The notes: a model not told the origin generated them from the letters alone. Shown: positions 18,798 to 28,476, counted from the stretch's first letter. The stretch is DNA of 64,000 nucleotides from Parabacteroides hominis (GCF_014287585.1 NZ_JACOOJ010000017.1:1-64000), one strand, 5' to 3'. Made by a program: numbers and translations.

Positions 18798-18854
18798 AAG
18801 ACATGAATTAAGTTTAACTTGATATTTATTATTGTAAAACTAAATTTTACAATG

Positions 18855-18886
18855 CAATATTAAATACAACTATATAAAACACAAAA
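18855..18886 (-). promoter_or_regulatory. Candidate promoter of the ten-gene glycan operon
   Basis: On the minus strand a TTTTG (18882-18886) is followed after exactly 19 nt by TAATATTG (18855-18862), one mismatch from the TAnnTTTG consensus. Transcription would start near 18848, about 50 nt upstream of susC. Confidence 0.45.
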
Positions 18887-19229
18887 TGTTTTTGTAGAAA
18901 AATAAGCATTTATGCTCTTAAACATACAAATACACTGCTATTTAAAGTAAAAAGCTAAATATATTCGCGATATCACAATTCAATTAAAACAAAATCATAT
19001 TTTACAATATAAAAATAACACAAAGAAAATAGAAGAGGAAACATATAGCTGGGAAGGCAACTTTTCACCATGAAAGCGAAGACAATAGAAAGTTATCCGG
19101 AATGAAAATAAGGAAAGAAACAGATGAGCAAAATAGAAATCTGATTCATTATAAATTAAAATAGGACGAATCCGGTCGAATGCTCACAATAAAGACTTTC
19201 ATAAATCTATTTTAATGCTATATTTTTTG

Positions 19230-19237
19230 TAGTTTTG
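19230..19237 (+). promoter_or_regulatory. Candidate -7 element of the iclR-like gene
   Basis: TAGTTTTG matches TAnnTTTG and lies 63 nt before the chosen ATG. No convincing -33 element is visible. Confidence 0.35.
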
Positions 19238-19300
19238 CAAATAAGCTTACTAATTGTCAGTTATATAATCAGATTACAAGAAACAAAAAACGAAAGAAGT

Positions 19301-20047
19301 ATGATACAAGTTATAAATAGAGCCTTGAATATTCTCGAAATATTAGCACAAGAGCCAGACAAAGAGTTCGGATTATCCGAAATCGCTACTGCAGTAGAAT
19401 TGAATGCGGGAACCTGTGCCAATATTCTAAAAACGCTTGTATATCGCAACTATGTAGAACAATCCGGCATAAAGAAAGGATACAAGTTAGGATACATGGT
19501 TTATCAGCTCACGCGCGACAATTCTTATAATACGGAACTCGTCAATGCATCAAAAATCGCAATGGATAATCTACGTGACAGCATCAATGAGACAGTAATA
19601 CTATCTGTGATAAAAGGCGACAAAAGAATTTTGCTAAACGAATCTCAATGCACACATGAAATCCAGGTTCGTACAACCAACGAATCTTCCGTATACAGAG
19701 CCACGACAGGCAGAATGATCCTGGCGCATTATTCGCCTAAGGAATTAAACGATTTTATCGACAAAGTCGGATTGCCGACAGAGGAAGAATGGCCGGAAGT
19801 CAAAACAAAGTCCGAACTGATCCAATTGCTAAACGATATACGGACTAATAATGTCGAACTGTCATGGAATAAAAACCATGTAGTAGGTTTAGCCACTCCT
19901 ATCCTGAAAAAAGGGAAAGTTATCGCAAGTCTTGGAATCTATCTGCCGGACATACGTTTCGGCAAATCGGAAAAGAATAACATCATAAAGCAGTTGAAAA
20001 AGACTACTGACATTATCAATGAAAAGATCAATGTGATAACCAAATAA
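19301..20047 (+). CDS. IclR-family transcriptional regulator
   Basis: This 248-residue DNA-binding protein starts at the ATG at 19301, preceded by a purine-rich GAAAGAAG; an upstream TTG would add 22 residues with no domain value. The N-terminal winged helix (VINRALNILEILA, then LSEIATAVELNAGTCANILKTL) is followed by an effector-binding GAF-like IclR domain (about 75-245) with ESSVYRATTGRMILAHYS and the C-terminal VVGLATPILKKG pattern. Such regulators sense small acids and are common controllers of sugar-acid genes (KdgR type). It is divergent from the susC operon, so it is its likely regulator. This is an unusual choice for a PUL, which more often uses HTCS or ECF/FecR control. Confidence 0.88.
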   Translation: MIQVINRALNILEILAQEPDKEFGLSEIATAVELNAGTCANILKTLVYRNYVEQSGIKKGYKLGYMVYQLTRDNSYNTELVNASKIAMDNLRDSINETVILSVIKGDKRILLNESQCTHEIQVRTTNESSVYRATTGRMILAHYSPKELNDFIDKVGLPTEEEWPEVKTKSELIQLLNDIRTNNVELSWNKNHVVGLATPILKKGKVIASLGIYLPDIRFGKSEKNNIIKQLKKTTDIINEKINVITK

Positions 20048-20108
20048 CACGATACGATTTGATGTTTATATCTTCAACCGATTCTCTTATAGATATCCTT
20101 TTAATTCA

Positions 20109-20116
20109 TATCTTTG
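20109..20116 (+). promoter_or_regulatory. -7 element of the small lipoprotein gene
   Basis: TATCTTTG fits TAnnTTTG and lies 26 nt upstream of the ATG at 20142. Confidence 0.5.
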
Positions 20117-20141
20117 TCATCGAATAGTAAAGTTTGGAATT

Positions 20142-20552
20142 ATGATTAAGAAGAATATACTCGGTTTATTATTTCTGCTGTCCGCACTCTGTTTGTTCAA
20201 CAGTTGCGAGGATGATCCGTACTATGATGATTACGGTTGGGCGACCGATGCATTATGCAATAATACTTGGGTTGATTTTTATTTCAATAGCAACGGGGAC
20301 AAATGCGAGCAACGGCTTGACTTCTATAATGATCACACGGGAGAGGATTTTACAATTATCTATTACCCCAACGGTATGACCGACAATCTGAAAACAAGTT
20401 TTTACTGGGACTGGGAAAACGATTATTTCGATTCTTTTTATGTCGAATATGCAAACAGGACTGATTATTACGAGGACGTTCGAATAAGCAACGGATATTT
20501 AAAGTGCCTCCTCAATGGAGACCGGGTTACATTCGAACCATTTTACTGGTAA
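20142..20552 (+). CDS. Small lipoprotein of unknown function
   Basis: This 136-residue protein has a signal peptide and lipobox FNSC (Cys22), followed by an acidic linker rich in Asp and Tyr. The remainder reads as alternating beta strands (about 35-136) with many aromatic residues and two or three conserved-looking Cys. I recognise no family with certainty; small lipocalin-like or copper-resistance-like lipoproteins of Bacteroidales have this look. It is monocistronic, with its own -7 element and terminator. Confidence 0.7.
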   Translation: MIKKNILGLLFLLSALCLFNSCEDDPYYDDYGWATDALCNNTWVDFYFNSNGDKCEQRLDFYNDHTGEDFTIIYYPNGMTDNLKTSFYWDWENDYFDSFYVEYANRTDYYEDVRISNGYLKCLLNGDRVTFEPFYW

Positions 20553-20554
20553 CA

Positions 20555-20584
20555 AAAAAGGCAATCGTTGCAGATTGCCTTTTT
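20555..20584. terminator. Bidirectional terminator
   Basis: A 12-bp stem, AAAAAGGCAATC (20555-20566) with GATTGCCTTTTT (20573-20584), gives a T-run on both strands. It ends the small lipoprotein gene on plus and the tRNA-Arg on minus. Confidence 0.88.
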
Positions 20585-20588
20585 GTTG

Positions 20589-20660
20589 TAGCTCCGCCGA
20601 GAATCGAACTCGGATCTAAAGTTTAGGAAACTTCTATTCTATCCGTTGAACTACAGAGCC
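20589..20660 (-). tRNA. tRNA-Arg (CCU anticodon)
   Basis: A 72-nt cloverleaf on the minus strand: acceptor GGCTCTG paired with CGGAGCT (wobble pairs included), D arm GTTC/GAAT, anticodon stem GAAGT/ACTTT with loop TTCCTAA (anticodon CCT), and T loop TTCGATT between CCGAG and CTCGG. The CCA end is not encoded. It reads AGG codons. Confidence 0.93.
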
Positions 20661-20731
20661 GTTTTTTGTAATAAGTGGGGCAAAAGTATAACCTTTTCTG
20701 CAAACTGGCAAGTATTTAAAGGGGCAATATG

Positions 20732-21457
20732 CTAATCGAACAGACTTTGCATGACAGACAAGGACTTTATTTCGGGAAAATCCGGTAAATGCAACCGGTA
20801 ATATTCGAGAATACGGCTTATGACACTCACACGATCTTGACGGGAAAAAGAATATAACGACATATTCTCGAAGCTGATCTTCAACAACCGGGCAAAGACC
20901 GCACTCTCCTGCCGGTTCAGATAATGGCGGTGCATCGGTATACGATCGACAAACACACCGTTCAACATATCGAAACAGGAGCCTGCCACATACGAATCGA
21001 CATTCGGGTATATCCCCAGATAATACAAGAGCCGCAGCAGAAATACCAAATGAAAATTCGCGACTCCCTTATCCGAAAGCTCCAACAACTGTATCGACTC
21101 GGACAAATACTCGAAAAGGCGCGGGTCCGGCTCCGTCTCCTTCACCACACGGAAAAGGACTTCGGAAAGGAAAAGCGCAAGTACATTTTTTACCGGATTA
21201 CAAAACACTTCCGTCAGCGGATAACAGAGTTTCGTTTCACGGATACGATGCAAATCCCGCTTATTCAGATGCTCCACCTCCATCTCCACGACCGAAAGAG
21301 GCATAAACAACGCCTTCGAGACAGAAGATCTCTTTCCGCGGGTACGGGCAACCAGATAAGAAGCACGTCCGAAAGCCTCCGTGTACATATATATAATAGA
21401 GTACTTATCATTATATGGAATGGAATGCAGGACAATCCCGCGCGTTTTACACAACAT
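20732..21457 (-). CDS. recO: DNA repair protein RecO
   Basis: This 241-residue protein matches RecO: an N-terminal OB fold (KTRGIVLHSIPYNDKYSIIYMYTEAFGRASYLVARTR, in segments) and a helical C-terminal half with FHLVFLLRLLYYLGIYPN, the usual RecO hallmark before the zinc/helical region. It loads RecA on SSB-coated single-stranded DNA together with RecR in RecF-pathway repair. It is monocistronic here, with TAACTTTG at 21477-21484 as a likely -7 element. Confidence 0.92.
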   Translation of the reverse strand: MLCKTRGIVLHSIPYNDKYSIIYMYTEAFGRASYLVARTRGKRSSVSKALFMPLSVVEMEVEHLNKRDLHRIRETKLCYPLTEVFCNPVKNVLALFLSEVLFRVVKETEPDPRLFEYLSESIQLLELSDKGVANFHLVFLLRLLYYLGIYPNVDSYVAGSCFDMLNGVFVDRIPMHRHYLNRQESAVFARLLKISFENMSLYSFSRQDRVSVISRILEYYRLHLPDFPEIKSLSVMQSLFD

Positions 21458-21476
21458 ATCACTGAATTTTGGAAAG

Positions 21477-21484
21477 CAAAGTTA
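21477..21484 (-). promoter_or_regulatory. -7 element of recO
   Basis: TAACTTTG on the minus strand, 20 nt upstream of the recO ATG, matches TAnnTTTG. Confidence 0.45.
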
Positions 21485-21551
21485 CAACATTTTCCTTTTC
21501 CGTCTTGTTTTATGATATAACAAACTACTAAATTATAAAGAACATATAAAC

Positions 21552-21947
21552 ATGCAAGAACTCACGCTTACAACCCCGTCACTGCTGTTTTCGGCAGTAT
21601 CGCTTATCTTGTTGGCCTATACAAACCGGTTCATCTCGTATGCAAGCCTCGTACGGACATTGAAAGAGAAACATCAACAGACACACGATCCGAAAGACGT
21701 CGCCCAGATAGCCAACCTCAGGAGGCGGTTATACCTGACACGTTCCATGCAGATATTAGGGTTGCTCAGCCTGCTCTTTTGCGTGGTTTCGATGTTTTTC
21801 ATCTACATTTCCTGGCAAATCATAGCCGCCTGGATATTCGGTATAGGGTTGCTCCTGCTGGCTGCTTCGTTATGCGTATGTATCTGGGAAATAAACATTT
21901 CCGTCAACGCATTAGAGATACACCTACAGGATATGAGTTCCAAATAG
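21552..21947 (+). CDS. DUF2721-type inner-membrane protein
   Basis: This 131-residue protein has three hydrophobic segments (about 8-28, 68-88, 92-112) and a central basic/polar loop (RTLKEKHQQTHDPKDVAQIANLRRRLYLTR, in segments) typical of the DUF2721 family, which is short, membrane-bound and of unknown function. The gene is divergent from recO and lies upstream of the tRNA-Glu/rpsT cluster. Confidence 0.8.
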   Translation: MQELTLTTPSLLFSAVSLILLAYTNRFISYASLVRTLKEKHQQTHDPKDVAQIANLRRRLYLTRSMQILGLLSLLFCVVSMFFIYISWQIIAAWIFGIGLLLLAASLCVCIWEINISVNALEIHLQDMSSK

Positions 21948-21988
21948 ATGTTAAATGCGACAGATGTGAAAGATTTTTCTTTCAAATA

Positions 21989-22020
21989 TTTTGTCAGTTT
22001 AAAGAGAACATCTATCTTTG
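21989..22020 (+). promoter_or_regulatory. Strong Bacteroidota promoter of the tRNA-Glu/rpsT unit
   Basis: TTTTG (21989-21993) is followed after 19 nt by TATCTTTG (22013-22020). Both elements and the spacing match the primary-sigma consensus of Bacteroidota. Initiation near 22027 would place the tRNA about 50 nt downstream. Confidence 0.75.
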
Positions 22021-22079
22021 CACTCGCAATCGGGAAATCAACAATCCCAGAGAGCTGAAAGCAAGAGCTTTGACATGAT

Positions 22080-22151
22080 GGCCCGTTCGTCTATCGGTTA
22101 GGACGCAAGATTTTCATTCTTGAAAGGGGGGTTCGATTCCCCCACGGGCTA
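22080..22151 (+). tRNA. tRNA-Glu (UUC), copy 1
   Basis: A 72-nt cloverleaf: acceptor GGCCCGT with ACGGGCT, anticodon loop reading TTC within GATTTTCATTC, T arm GGGGGTTCGATTCCCCC, discriminator A, CCA not encoded. It is identical to the second copy downstream of rpsT and is probably co-transcribed with rpsT. Confidence 0.95.
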
Positions 22152-22194
22152 CAATAAACAGGATTAAAGAATAAATAAAGAGAATAGCTAAGAA

Positions 22195-22452
22195 ATGGCA
22201 AATCACAAGTCATCAATTAAGAGAATCAGACAGACCAACGCAAAACGTCTGCATAACAGATATTATGCTAAGACTGCAAGAAATGCAATGAGAGTTTTGC
22301 GCGCTACTGAAGACAAGAACGAAGCTCAGGTTCTGTTCCCGAAGGTGTGCTCTATGTTGGACAAGCTTGCTAAAAAGCACATTATTCACAAGAATAAGGC
22401 TGGCAACTTGAAATCCAAATTGGCAAAGCACGTTAACGCACTTGCAAAATAA
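22195..22452 (+). CDS. rpsT: 30S ribosomal protein bS20
   Basis: This 85-residue basic, all-helical protein begins [18 protein letters not shown], the standard S20 start, and contains RNAMRVLRA and the [19 protein letters not shown] tail. It binds 16S rRNA early in 30S assembly. It lies between two identical tRNA-Glu genes and is followed by a strong terminator. Confidence 0.97.
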   Translation: MANHKSSIKRIRQTNAKRLHNRYYAKTARNAMRVLRATEDKNEAQVLFPKVCSMLDKLAKKHIIHKNKAGNLKSKLAKHVNALAK

Positions 22453-22474
22453 GGTATTATACTTTATATAGTAT

Positions 22475-22503
22475 AAAGCCGGACTGGTTAGCCCGGCTTT
22501 TTT
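22475..22503 (+). terminator. rpsT terminator
   Basis: A stem of AAAGCCGG with CCGGCTTT across a short loop is followed by a run of T. It separates rpsT from the second tRNA-Glu. Confidence 0.88.
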
Positions 22504-22512
22504 AAACCTGAC

Positions 22513-22584
22513 GGCCCGTTCGTCTATCGGTTAGGACGCAAGATTTTCATTCTTGAAAGGGGGGTTCGATTCCCCCACGGGCTA
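22513..22584 (+). tRNA. tRNA-Glu (UUC), copy 2
   Basis: The same 72 nt as copy 1. It lies just 10 nt after the T-run of the rpsT terminator with no evident separate promoter, so it probably depends on read-through or on processing of a longer transcript. Confidence 0.95.
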
Positions 22585-22591
22585 CCTTTTT

Positions 22592-22627
22592 AAAAGAGAC
22601 AAAGTTTGACTTTGTCTCTTTTTTTAT
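22592..22627 (+). terminator. Terminator after tRNA-Glu copy 2
   Basis: AAAAGAGACAAAG pairs with CTTTGTCTCTTTT and is followed by further T, a strong intrinsic terminator. Confidence 0.9.
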
Positions 22628-22687
22628 TATACTCCTCCATTTGACTATTTTCACACTCTCTATACCTTCTAAGTTAATTATTTTCAC

Positions 22688-22695
22688 TATATTTG
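22688..22695 (+). promoter_or_regulatory. -7 element of gyrB
   Basis: TATATTTG matches the consensus and lies 51 nt before the gyrB ATG. Confidence 0.5.
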
Positions 22696-22740
22696 TTAGC
22701 TTTTTTACACAGACAGATAATTATAGATTTTAAACGATAA

Positions 22741-24702
<1,962 letters not shown>

Positions 24703-24737
24703 GTTAATTTTCAATTTTCAATTTATAATTTTCAATT

Positions 24738-26516
24738 ATGAAAGTCCGTCGTCCGAATTTAGAGGCCCTCTACAGGGAAGTTGATCATTACATTCCGAAA
24801 AAAGAAAGTCTTCAACCTCCCCGCATAGGAATATCCGCCAATCGGAAAGACGGACTTTCCTGTATAGCAGAGACCTACGTGCAGGCAGTGTTGAAAGCCG
24901 GCGGCGCTCCGGTCTTGATTCCGGTCATCACGGATATCGAGGCGTTGACGGCGATCGTGAACGGGTTGGACGGACTGGTCATGAGCGGCGGTGGCGACAT
25001 CAACCCGCTTTACATGCAGGAAGAACCGATTCCCGCCCTGCAGGATGTGGATACCTACCGGGATGAATATGATCTGATATTGCTCCGCTTAGCGACCAAC
25101 CGCCAGTTGCCCGTCATGGGGATATGCCGCGGCCACCAGATACTGAACGTCGCATTCGGCGGCGGCGTATATCAGGATATCCATACCCAGCACAATCAAA
25201 AGCTACTGAAACACAGCCAGACGCTTCCCCGCGAACAGGCTTCCCATTCCGTCACGCTGGACGAAGGGCCCTCGAAGCTCCGCACCATGCTGGACGGTGA
25301 AAAAGAACTTTTGGTCAACTCCTTCCATCATCAGGCAATCAAAGAGCCGGCTCCCGAATTTATCGCTACGGCAACAGCGCCCGACGGGATCAACGAAGCG
25401 ATGGAACATCCGGAAAAAGAAATATTCAGCGTCCAATGGCATCCCGAAGCGATGGCTGCTAACGACGATGAACAGATGTCGAAACTTTTCAAGCATCACG
25501 TCGAAGCGTCCCGCCTGTTCAAAGAGGCTAAACGCATCCATCACCGCAACGTGACGCTCGACTCCCATACCGACACCCCGATGATCTTTCCGGGTGAATT
25601 TAACATCGGGCTGAAAGAGGGCGGGAAGGTCAATCTTCCTTTTATGGAAGAAGGGCTGATAGATGCAGCCATCATGGTTGCCTACATCCCGCAGGGACCG
25701 AGAGACGAGGTTTCTTTATTGAAAGCAACCGACTTCGCCATGAACCGCTTGCAGGAAATACACCGGCAGATGGAACTGAACCGCTCGCGTATGTGCATCG
25801 CCTACACGCCGCAGGAAGTCCACGTGCTGAAAGCTGCCGGAAAGAAAGCGATCATGTTAGGTGTGGAAAACGGATATGCGATAGGCAAGGATATCGAGAA
25901 TATCGCCCGTTTCCGGAAAATGGGAGTTTCTTATATTACCCTCTGCCACAACGGGAGCAACGATATATGCGACTCGGCAAGAGGCGACGCGGAATGGAAC
26001 GGCCTCAGCCCCTTCGGTAAAGAAGTCGTCCGAAAAATGAATGAGGCAGGTGTACTGGTCGATATCTCGCATGCGGCAGAAAGCACGTTCTACGACGCAC
26101 TTGAAACAAGCGCCTATCCGATCATTGCCTCCCACTCTTCCGCCCGTGCCCTTTGCAACCATCCGCGCAACCTGACGGACGAGCAACTGAAAGCGCTCGC
26201 CGGGCAAGGCGGGGTAGCACAGATATGCCTGTATAAAGGTTTTATCAACGAGGATGAAGAAAAAGCATCTTTGAGCGATGCGATCCGCCATATCAACCAT
26301 ATCGTAGACCTGATCGGGATCAACCATGTCGGGATCGGTTCCGACTTTGACGGTGACGGCGAACTGATCGGCTGCCGGGCAAGCAACGAATTGATAAACA
26401 TCACGATGCGCCTTTTAAAAGAAGGATATACGGAAAATGATATAGCTAAAATATGGGGAGGCAACCTGTTACGCGTAATGAACAAAGCGCAATCCGCCCC
26501 TGATAATTCCCTATAA
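24738..26516 (+). CDS. Fusion: class I glutamine amidotransferase (peptidase C26) + M19 dipeptidase
   Basis: This 592-residue cytoplasmic protein joins two enzymes. Residues about 28-255 are a gamma-glutamyl hydrolase/PuuD-type class I amidotransferase with GICRGHQ (Cys130) and QWHPEA (His235, Glu237). Residues about 270-585 are a renal-dipeptidase-type zinc peptidase (M19) with SHTDT (His277, Asp279), GVENGY (Glu377), DISHAA (His445), ASHSSA (His466) and GIGSDFDG. One half cleaves gamma-glutamyl bonds and the other dipeptides, so a two-step breakdown of gamma-glutamyl peptides (glutathione or peptidoglycan fragments) is a fair inference. No signal peptide is visible. It is followed 10 nt later by the glutaminyl cyclase gene. 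Confidence 0.88.
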   Translation: MKVRRPNLEALYREVDHYIPKKESLQPPRIGISANRKDGLSCIAETYVQAVLKAGGAPVLIPVITDIEALTAIVNGLDGLVMSGGGDINPLYMQEEPIPALQDVDTYRDEYDLILLRLATNRQLPVMGICRGHQILNVAFGGGVYQDIHTQHNQKLLKHSQTLPREQASHSVTLDEGPSKLRTMLDGEKELLVNSFHHQAIKEPAPEFIATATAPDGINEAMEHPEKEIFSVQWHPEAMAANDDEQMSKLFKHHVEASRLFKEAKRIHHRNVTLDSHTDTPMIFPGEFNIGLKEGGKVNLPFMEEGLIDAAIMVAYIPQGPRDEVSLLKATDFAMNRLQEIHRQMELNRSRMCIAYTPQEVHVLKAAGKKAIMLGVENGYAIGKDIENIARFRKMGVSYITLCHNGSNDICDSARGDAEWNGLSPFGKEVVRKMNEAGVLVDISHAAESTFYDALETSAYPIIASHSSARALCNHPRNLTDEQLKALAGQGGVAQICLYKGFINEDEEKASLSDAIRHINHIVDLIGINHVGIGSDFDGDGELIGCRASNELINITMRLLKEGYTENDIAKIWGGNLLRVMNKAQSAPDNSL

Positions 26517-26526
26517 ACGACAAGAT

Positions 26527-27525
26527 ATGACTAAACTGATTTTATTATTATTATCTATGGCCTTGTTTTCATGCGGCCAGAAAGGAGCCGGCGAAACAAC
26601 GGCTACCGTCACGGAAGTAAAGAAAGCCCCGGCTACAGCCGCTCCATCTTTCGATGCGGATAGCGCCTATGCTTATATCGACAAACAAGTTTCATTCGGT
26701 TACCGCATCCCGAACACGCCGGCCCACAAGGCTTGCGGAGATTATCTGGCATCCGAGCTGAAACGCTTCGGGGCACAAGTCTATGAACAGGAAGCGACAC
26801 TCAAGGCATACGACGGGACCCCGTTGGAATCGCGTAACATCATCGGTTCCTTCAACCCCGATAAAGATAAACGCATCTTGCTTTTCGCTCATTGGGACAC
26901 ACGCCCTTATTCGGACCATGATCCCGACCCTGCCAATCACAAGAAACCGCTGGATGGCGCCGATGACGGGGCAAGCGGCGTAGGCGCCCTGCTGGAGATC
27001 GCCCGCCAGATGGGGATGAAAGCTCCCGACGTAGGGGTGGACATCATCTTCTTCGATGCTGAAGATTACGGAGTGCCCGAATTCGCAAAAGAGAAATATG
27101 GCGACAGCAGCAATACCTGGTGTCTCGGTAGCCGCTTCTGGGGAAAGAACCCGCATAAACCGGGCTACAAGGCCGAGTTCGGCATCCTGCTCGACATGGT
27201 CGGAGCCAAAGATGCAGTCTTCTATAAAGAATATATCTCCATGAAGTATGCCGCCCGCTACGTGGACGAGGTATGGGAAGCGGCCCGCAACTTAGGATAT
27301 GGCAAATATTTTATCAATGCGAACGGCGGAGGTGTGACAGACGATCATGAAGCAGTCATCGAAGAAACCGGCATCCCCTGTCTGGACATTATCAACTATG
27401 ACCCGAACTCGAACAAAGGTTTCCGCGACCATTGGCATACGCAGAACGACAACATGAGCAATATTGACAAAAACGTACTGAAAGCCGTCGGCCAGACAGT
27501 ACTCGAAGTTGTATATAACAGATAA
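26527..27525 (+). CDS. Glutaminyl-peptide cyclotransferase-like M28 lipoprotein
   Basis: This 332-residue lipoprotein (lipobox FSC, Cys16) has an M28-type alpha/beta zinc fold. Motifs AHWDTRPYSDHD, GADDGASG (zinc Asp), FFDAEDYG (zinc Glu179) and RDHWHTQND (zinc His) match the mammalian-like type II glutaminyl cyclases described in Porphyromonas and relatives, which convert N-terminal Gln of exported proteins to pyroglutamate. In these bacteria signal peptidase I often leaves Gln at +1, so the enzyme is thought important in the periplasm. An aminopeptidase of the same fold is the alternative; the single-zinc pattern favours cyclase. It sits between the dipeptidase fusion and sufE. Confidence 0.82.
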   Translation: MTKLILLLLSMALFSCGQKGAGETTATVTEVKKAPATAAPSFDADSAYAYIDKQVSFGYRIPNTPAHKACGDYLASELKRFGAQVYEQEATLKAYDGTPLESRNIIGSFNPDKDKRILLFAHWDTRPYSDHDPDPANHKKPLDGADDGASGVGALLEIARQMGMKAPDVGVDIIFFDAEDYGVPEFAKEKYGDSSNTWCLGSRFWGKNPHKPGYKAEFGILLDMVGAKDAVFYKEYISMKYAARYVDEVWEAARNLGYGKYFINANGGGVTDDHEAVIEETGIPCLDIINYDPNSNKGFRDHWHTQNDNMSNIDKNVLKAVGQTVLEVVYNR

Positions 27526-27538
27526 AAGATAGGAAACA

Positions 27539-27964
27539 ATGACAATTAATGAACTTCAGGACAACGTCATCGAAGAGTTTGCAGATTTCGACGACTGGAT
27601 GGACAAGTATGCGTTACTGATAGACTTGGGTAACTCGCTTCCCCCTTTGGAGGAAAAGTATAAAACAGAAAGCAACCTGATCGAAGGTTGCCAGAGCCGT
27701 GTCTGGCTACAGGCGGATTATGTGGATGGCAAGATCCTGTTCAAAGGCGAGAGCGACGCGGTAATCGTAAAGGGCATCGTCTCTTTGCTGATCAACATCA
27801 TCTCCGGCCATACTCCGCAGGAAATACTCGATGCCGACCTTTACTTCATTGAAAAGATCGGCCTGAAAGAGCACCTCAGCCCTACCCGCTCGAATGGCCT
27901 GGTGGCTATGGTCAAGCAGATGCGCATGTACGCACTGGCATTCCGCACCAAGGAACAAGGATAA
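27539..27964 (+). CDS. sufE: SufE-family sulfur acceptor
   Basis: This 141-residue protein has the SufE fold with the acceptor cysteine Cys51 in LIEGCQSRVW and the C-terminal LSPTRSNGLVAMVKQM stretch. It takes persulfide from the cysteine desulfurase SufS and passes it to the SufBCD scaffold for Fe-S cluster assembly. The matching sufS gene is in the same window at 32638 on the other strand. It is 13 nt after the cyclase gene, probably in the same transcript as the two peptidase genes. Confidence 0.93.
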   Translation: MTINELQDNVIEEFADFDDWMDKYALLIDLGNSLPPLEEKYKTESNLIEGCQSRVWLQADYVDGKILFKGESDAVIVKGIVSLLINIISGHTPQEILDADLYFIEKIGLKEHLSPTRSNGLVAMVKQMRMYALAFRTKEQG

Positions 27965-27981
27965 TCGAATCATATATGTTT

Positions 27982-28071
27982 AAAAAGCGATGCCTGCCTC
28001 TTTCCAAAAAGGCAGGCATCGCTTTCCAAAAAGGTAAGCACCGCTTTCGAAAAAAGTAAGCACCTTTCGAG
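27982..28071. repeat. Tandem array with 22-nt units; first pair forms the sufE terminator
   Basis: Units begin at 27982 (24 nt), 28006, 28028 and 28050 (22 nt each), all starting AAAAA and ending in a CTTTC-type block. Unit 3 contains the dyad AAAGGT-aagc-ACC-g-CTTT and unit 4 a similar one. Units 1 and 2 are inverted relative to each other inside: AAAGCGATGCCTGCC (27984-27998) pairs perfectly with 28011-28025, a 15-bp hairpin that would work as a terminator for sufE. Confidence 0.7.
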
Positions 28072-28076
28072 AGACA

Positions 28077-28142
28077 GCCTATACCCTTTTCACCAATAGG
28101 ATATAGGCTATAATTTTTAGCCCTAAGGCTATATTTTATAGG
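28077..28142. repeat. Short 21-nt direct/inverted repeat cluster (AGGCTATA)
   Basis: AGCCTATA (28077-28084) is inverted against TATAGGCT (28102-28109), and AGGCTATA recurs directly at 28105 and 28126, exactly 21 nt apart. It lies immediately after the 22-nt array and has the same scale and dyad style with different sequence. Confidence 0.5.
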
Positions 28143-28190
28143 AAAGGAGCCGATAAATACCGCCCCTCACCCACTTTTAAAAAAGACAAA

Positions 28191-28350
28191 CAGGGTTCAC
28201 ACCTCTTGTAACGCAATAAACACCAGCGACTTACTGTGAACCCTGTGAATGCTGGCTTCTTTTTGAACAGCTTACCCGGAAAAGAAGCCCAGCATTCACA
28301 GGGTTCACAATAACACACTGATACCGTATGACTTATACAGCGTGAACCCC
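28191..28350. repeat. Nested inverted repeat with a 28-bp stem
   Basis: 28236-28263 pairs with 28280-28308 over 28 bp with one bulged C, around a 16-nt loop. The ends read GTGAACCCTG and CAGGGTTCAC. Outer copies of the same end motif occur at 28191-28200 (CAGGGTTCAC) and 28342-28350 (GTGAACCCC), again in inverted order. There is no T-run and no gene inside. It is too long and regular for an ordinary terminator; a MITE-like remnant, a structured RNA or a protein-binding site are possible. Confidence 0.7.
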
Positions 28351-28424
28351 AAATTATAAAAACGACCTTCTTCCCATTAATAACATTTAACTGGAAGATT
28401 CCTAATGCGCTTACGAATCTTTAG

Positions 28425-28432
28425 TAGATTTG
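28425..28432 (+). promoter_or_regulatory. -7 element of propeller lipoprotein 1
   Basis: TAGATTTG matches TAnnTTTG, 44 nt before the ATG. The upstream stretch ATTAATAACATTTAAC is also found, in near-identical form, upstream of the paralogue. Confidence 0.5.
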
Positions 28433-28476
28433 CAAACATGCAAGAATAAACAGAAATTCAAAATAATGATCATACC

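Larger units (their letters stand above)
18798..19300. other. Divergent control region between susC operon and iclR-like gene
   Basis: About 500 nt of AT-rich sequence without a supportable gene. It contains a candidate minus-strand promoter (18855-18886) and a weaker plus-strand -7 element (19230-19237). A TCGCGA palindrome occurs near 18965. No clear paired IclR operator could be identified by eye, though this is where one would be expected. Confidence 0.6.

Noticed and set aside
28136..28318. 60-codon open frame over the nested inverted repeat
   Set aside because: It is generated by the palindrome itself; the protein repeats motifs in mirror order and has no domain.
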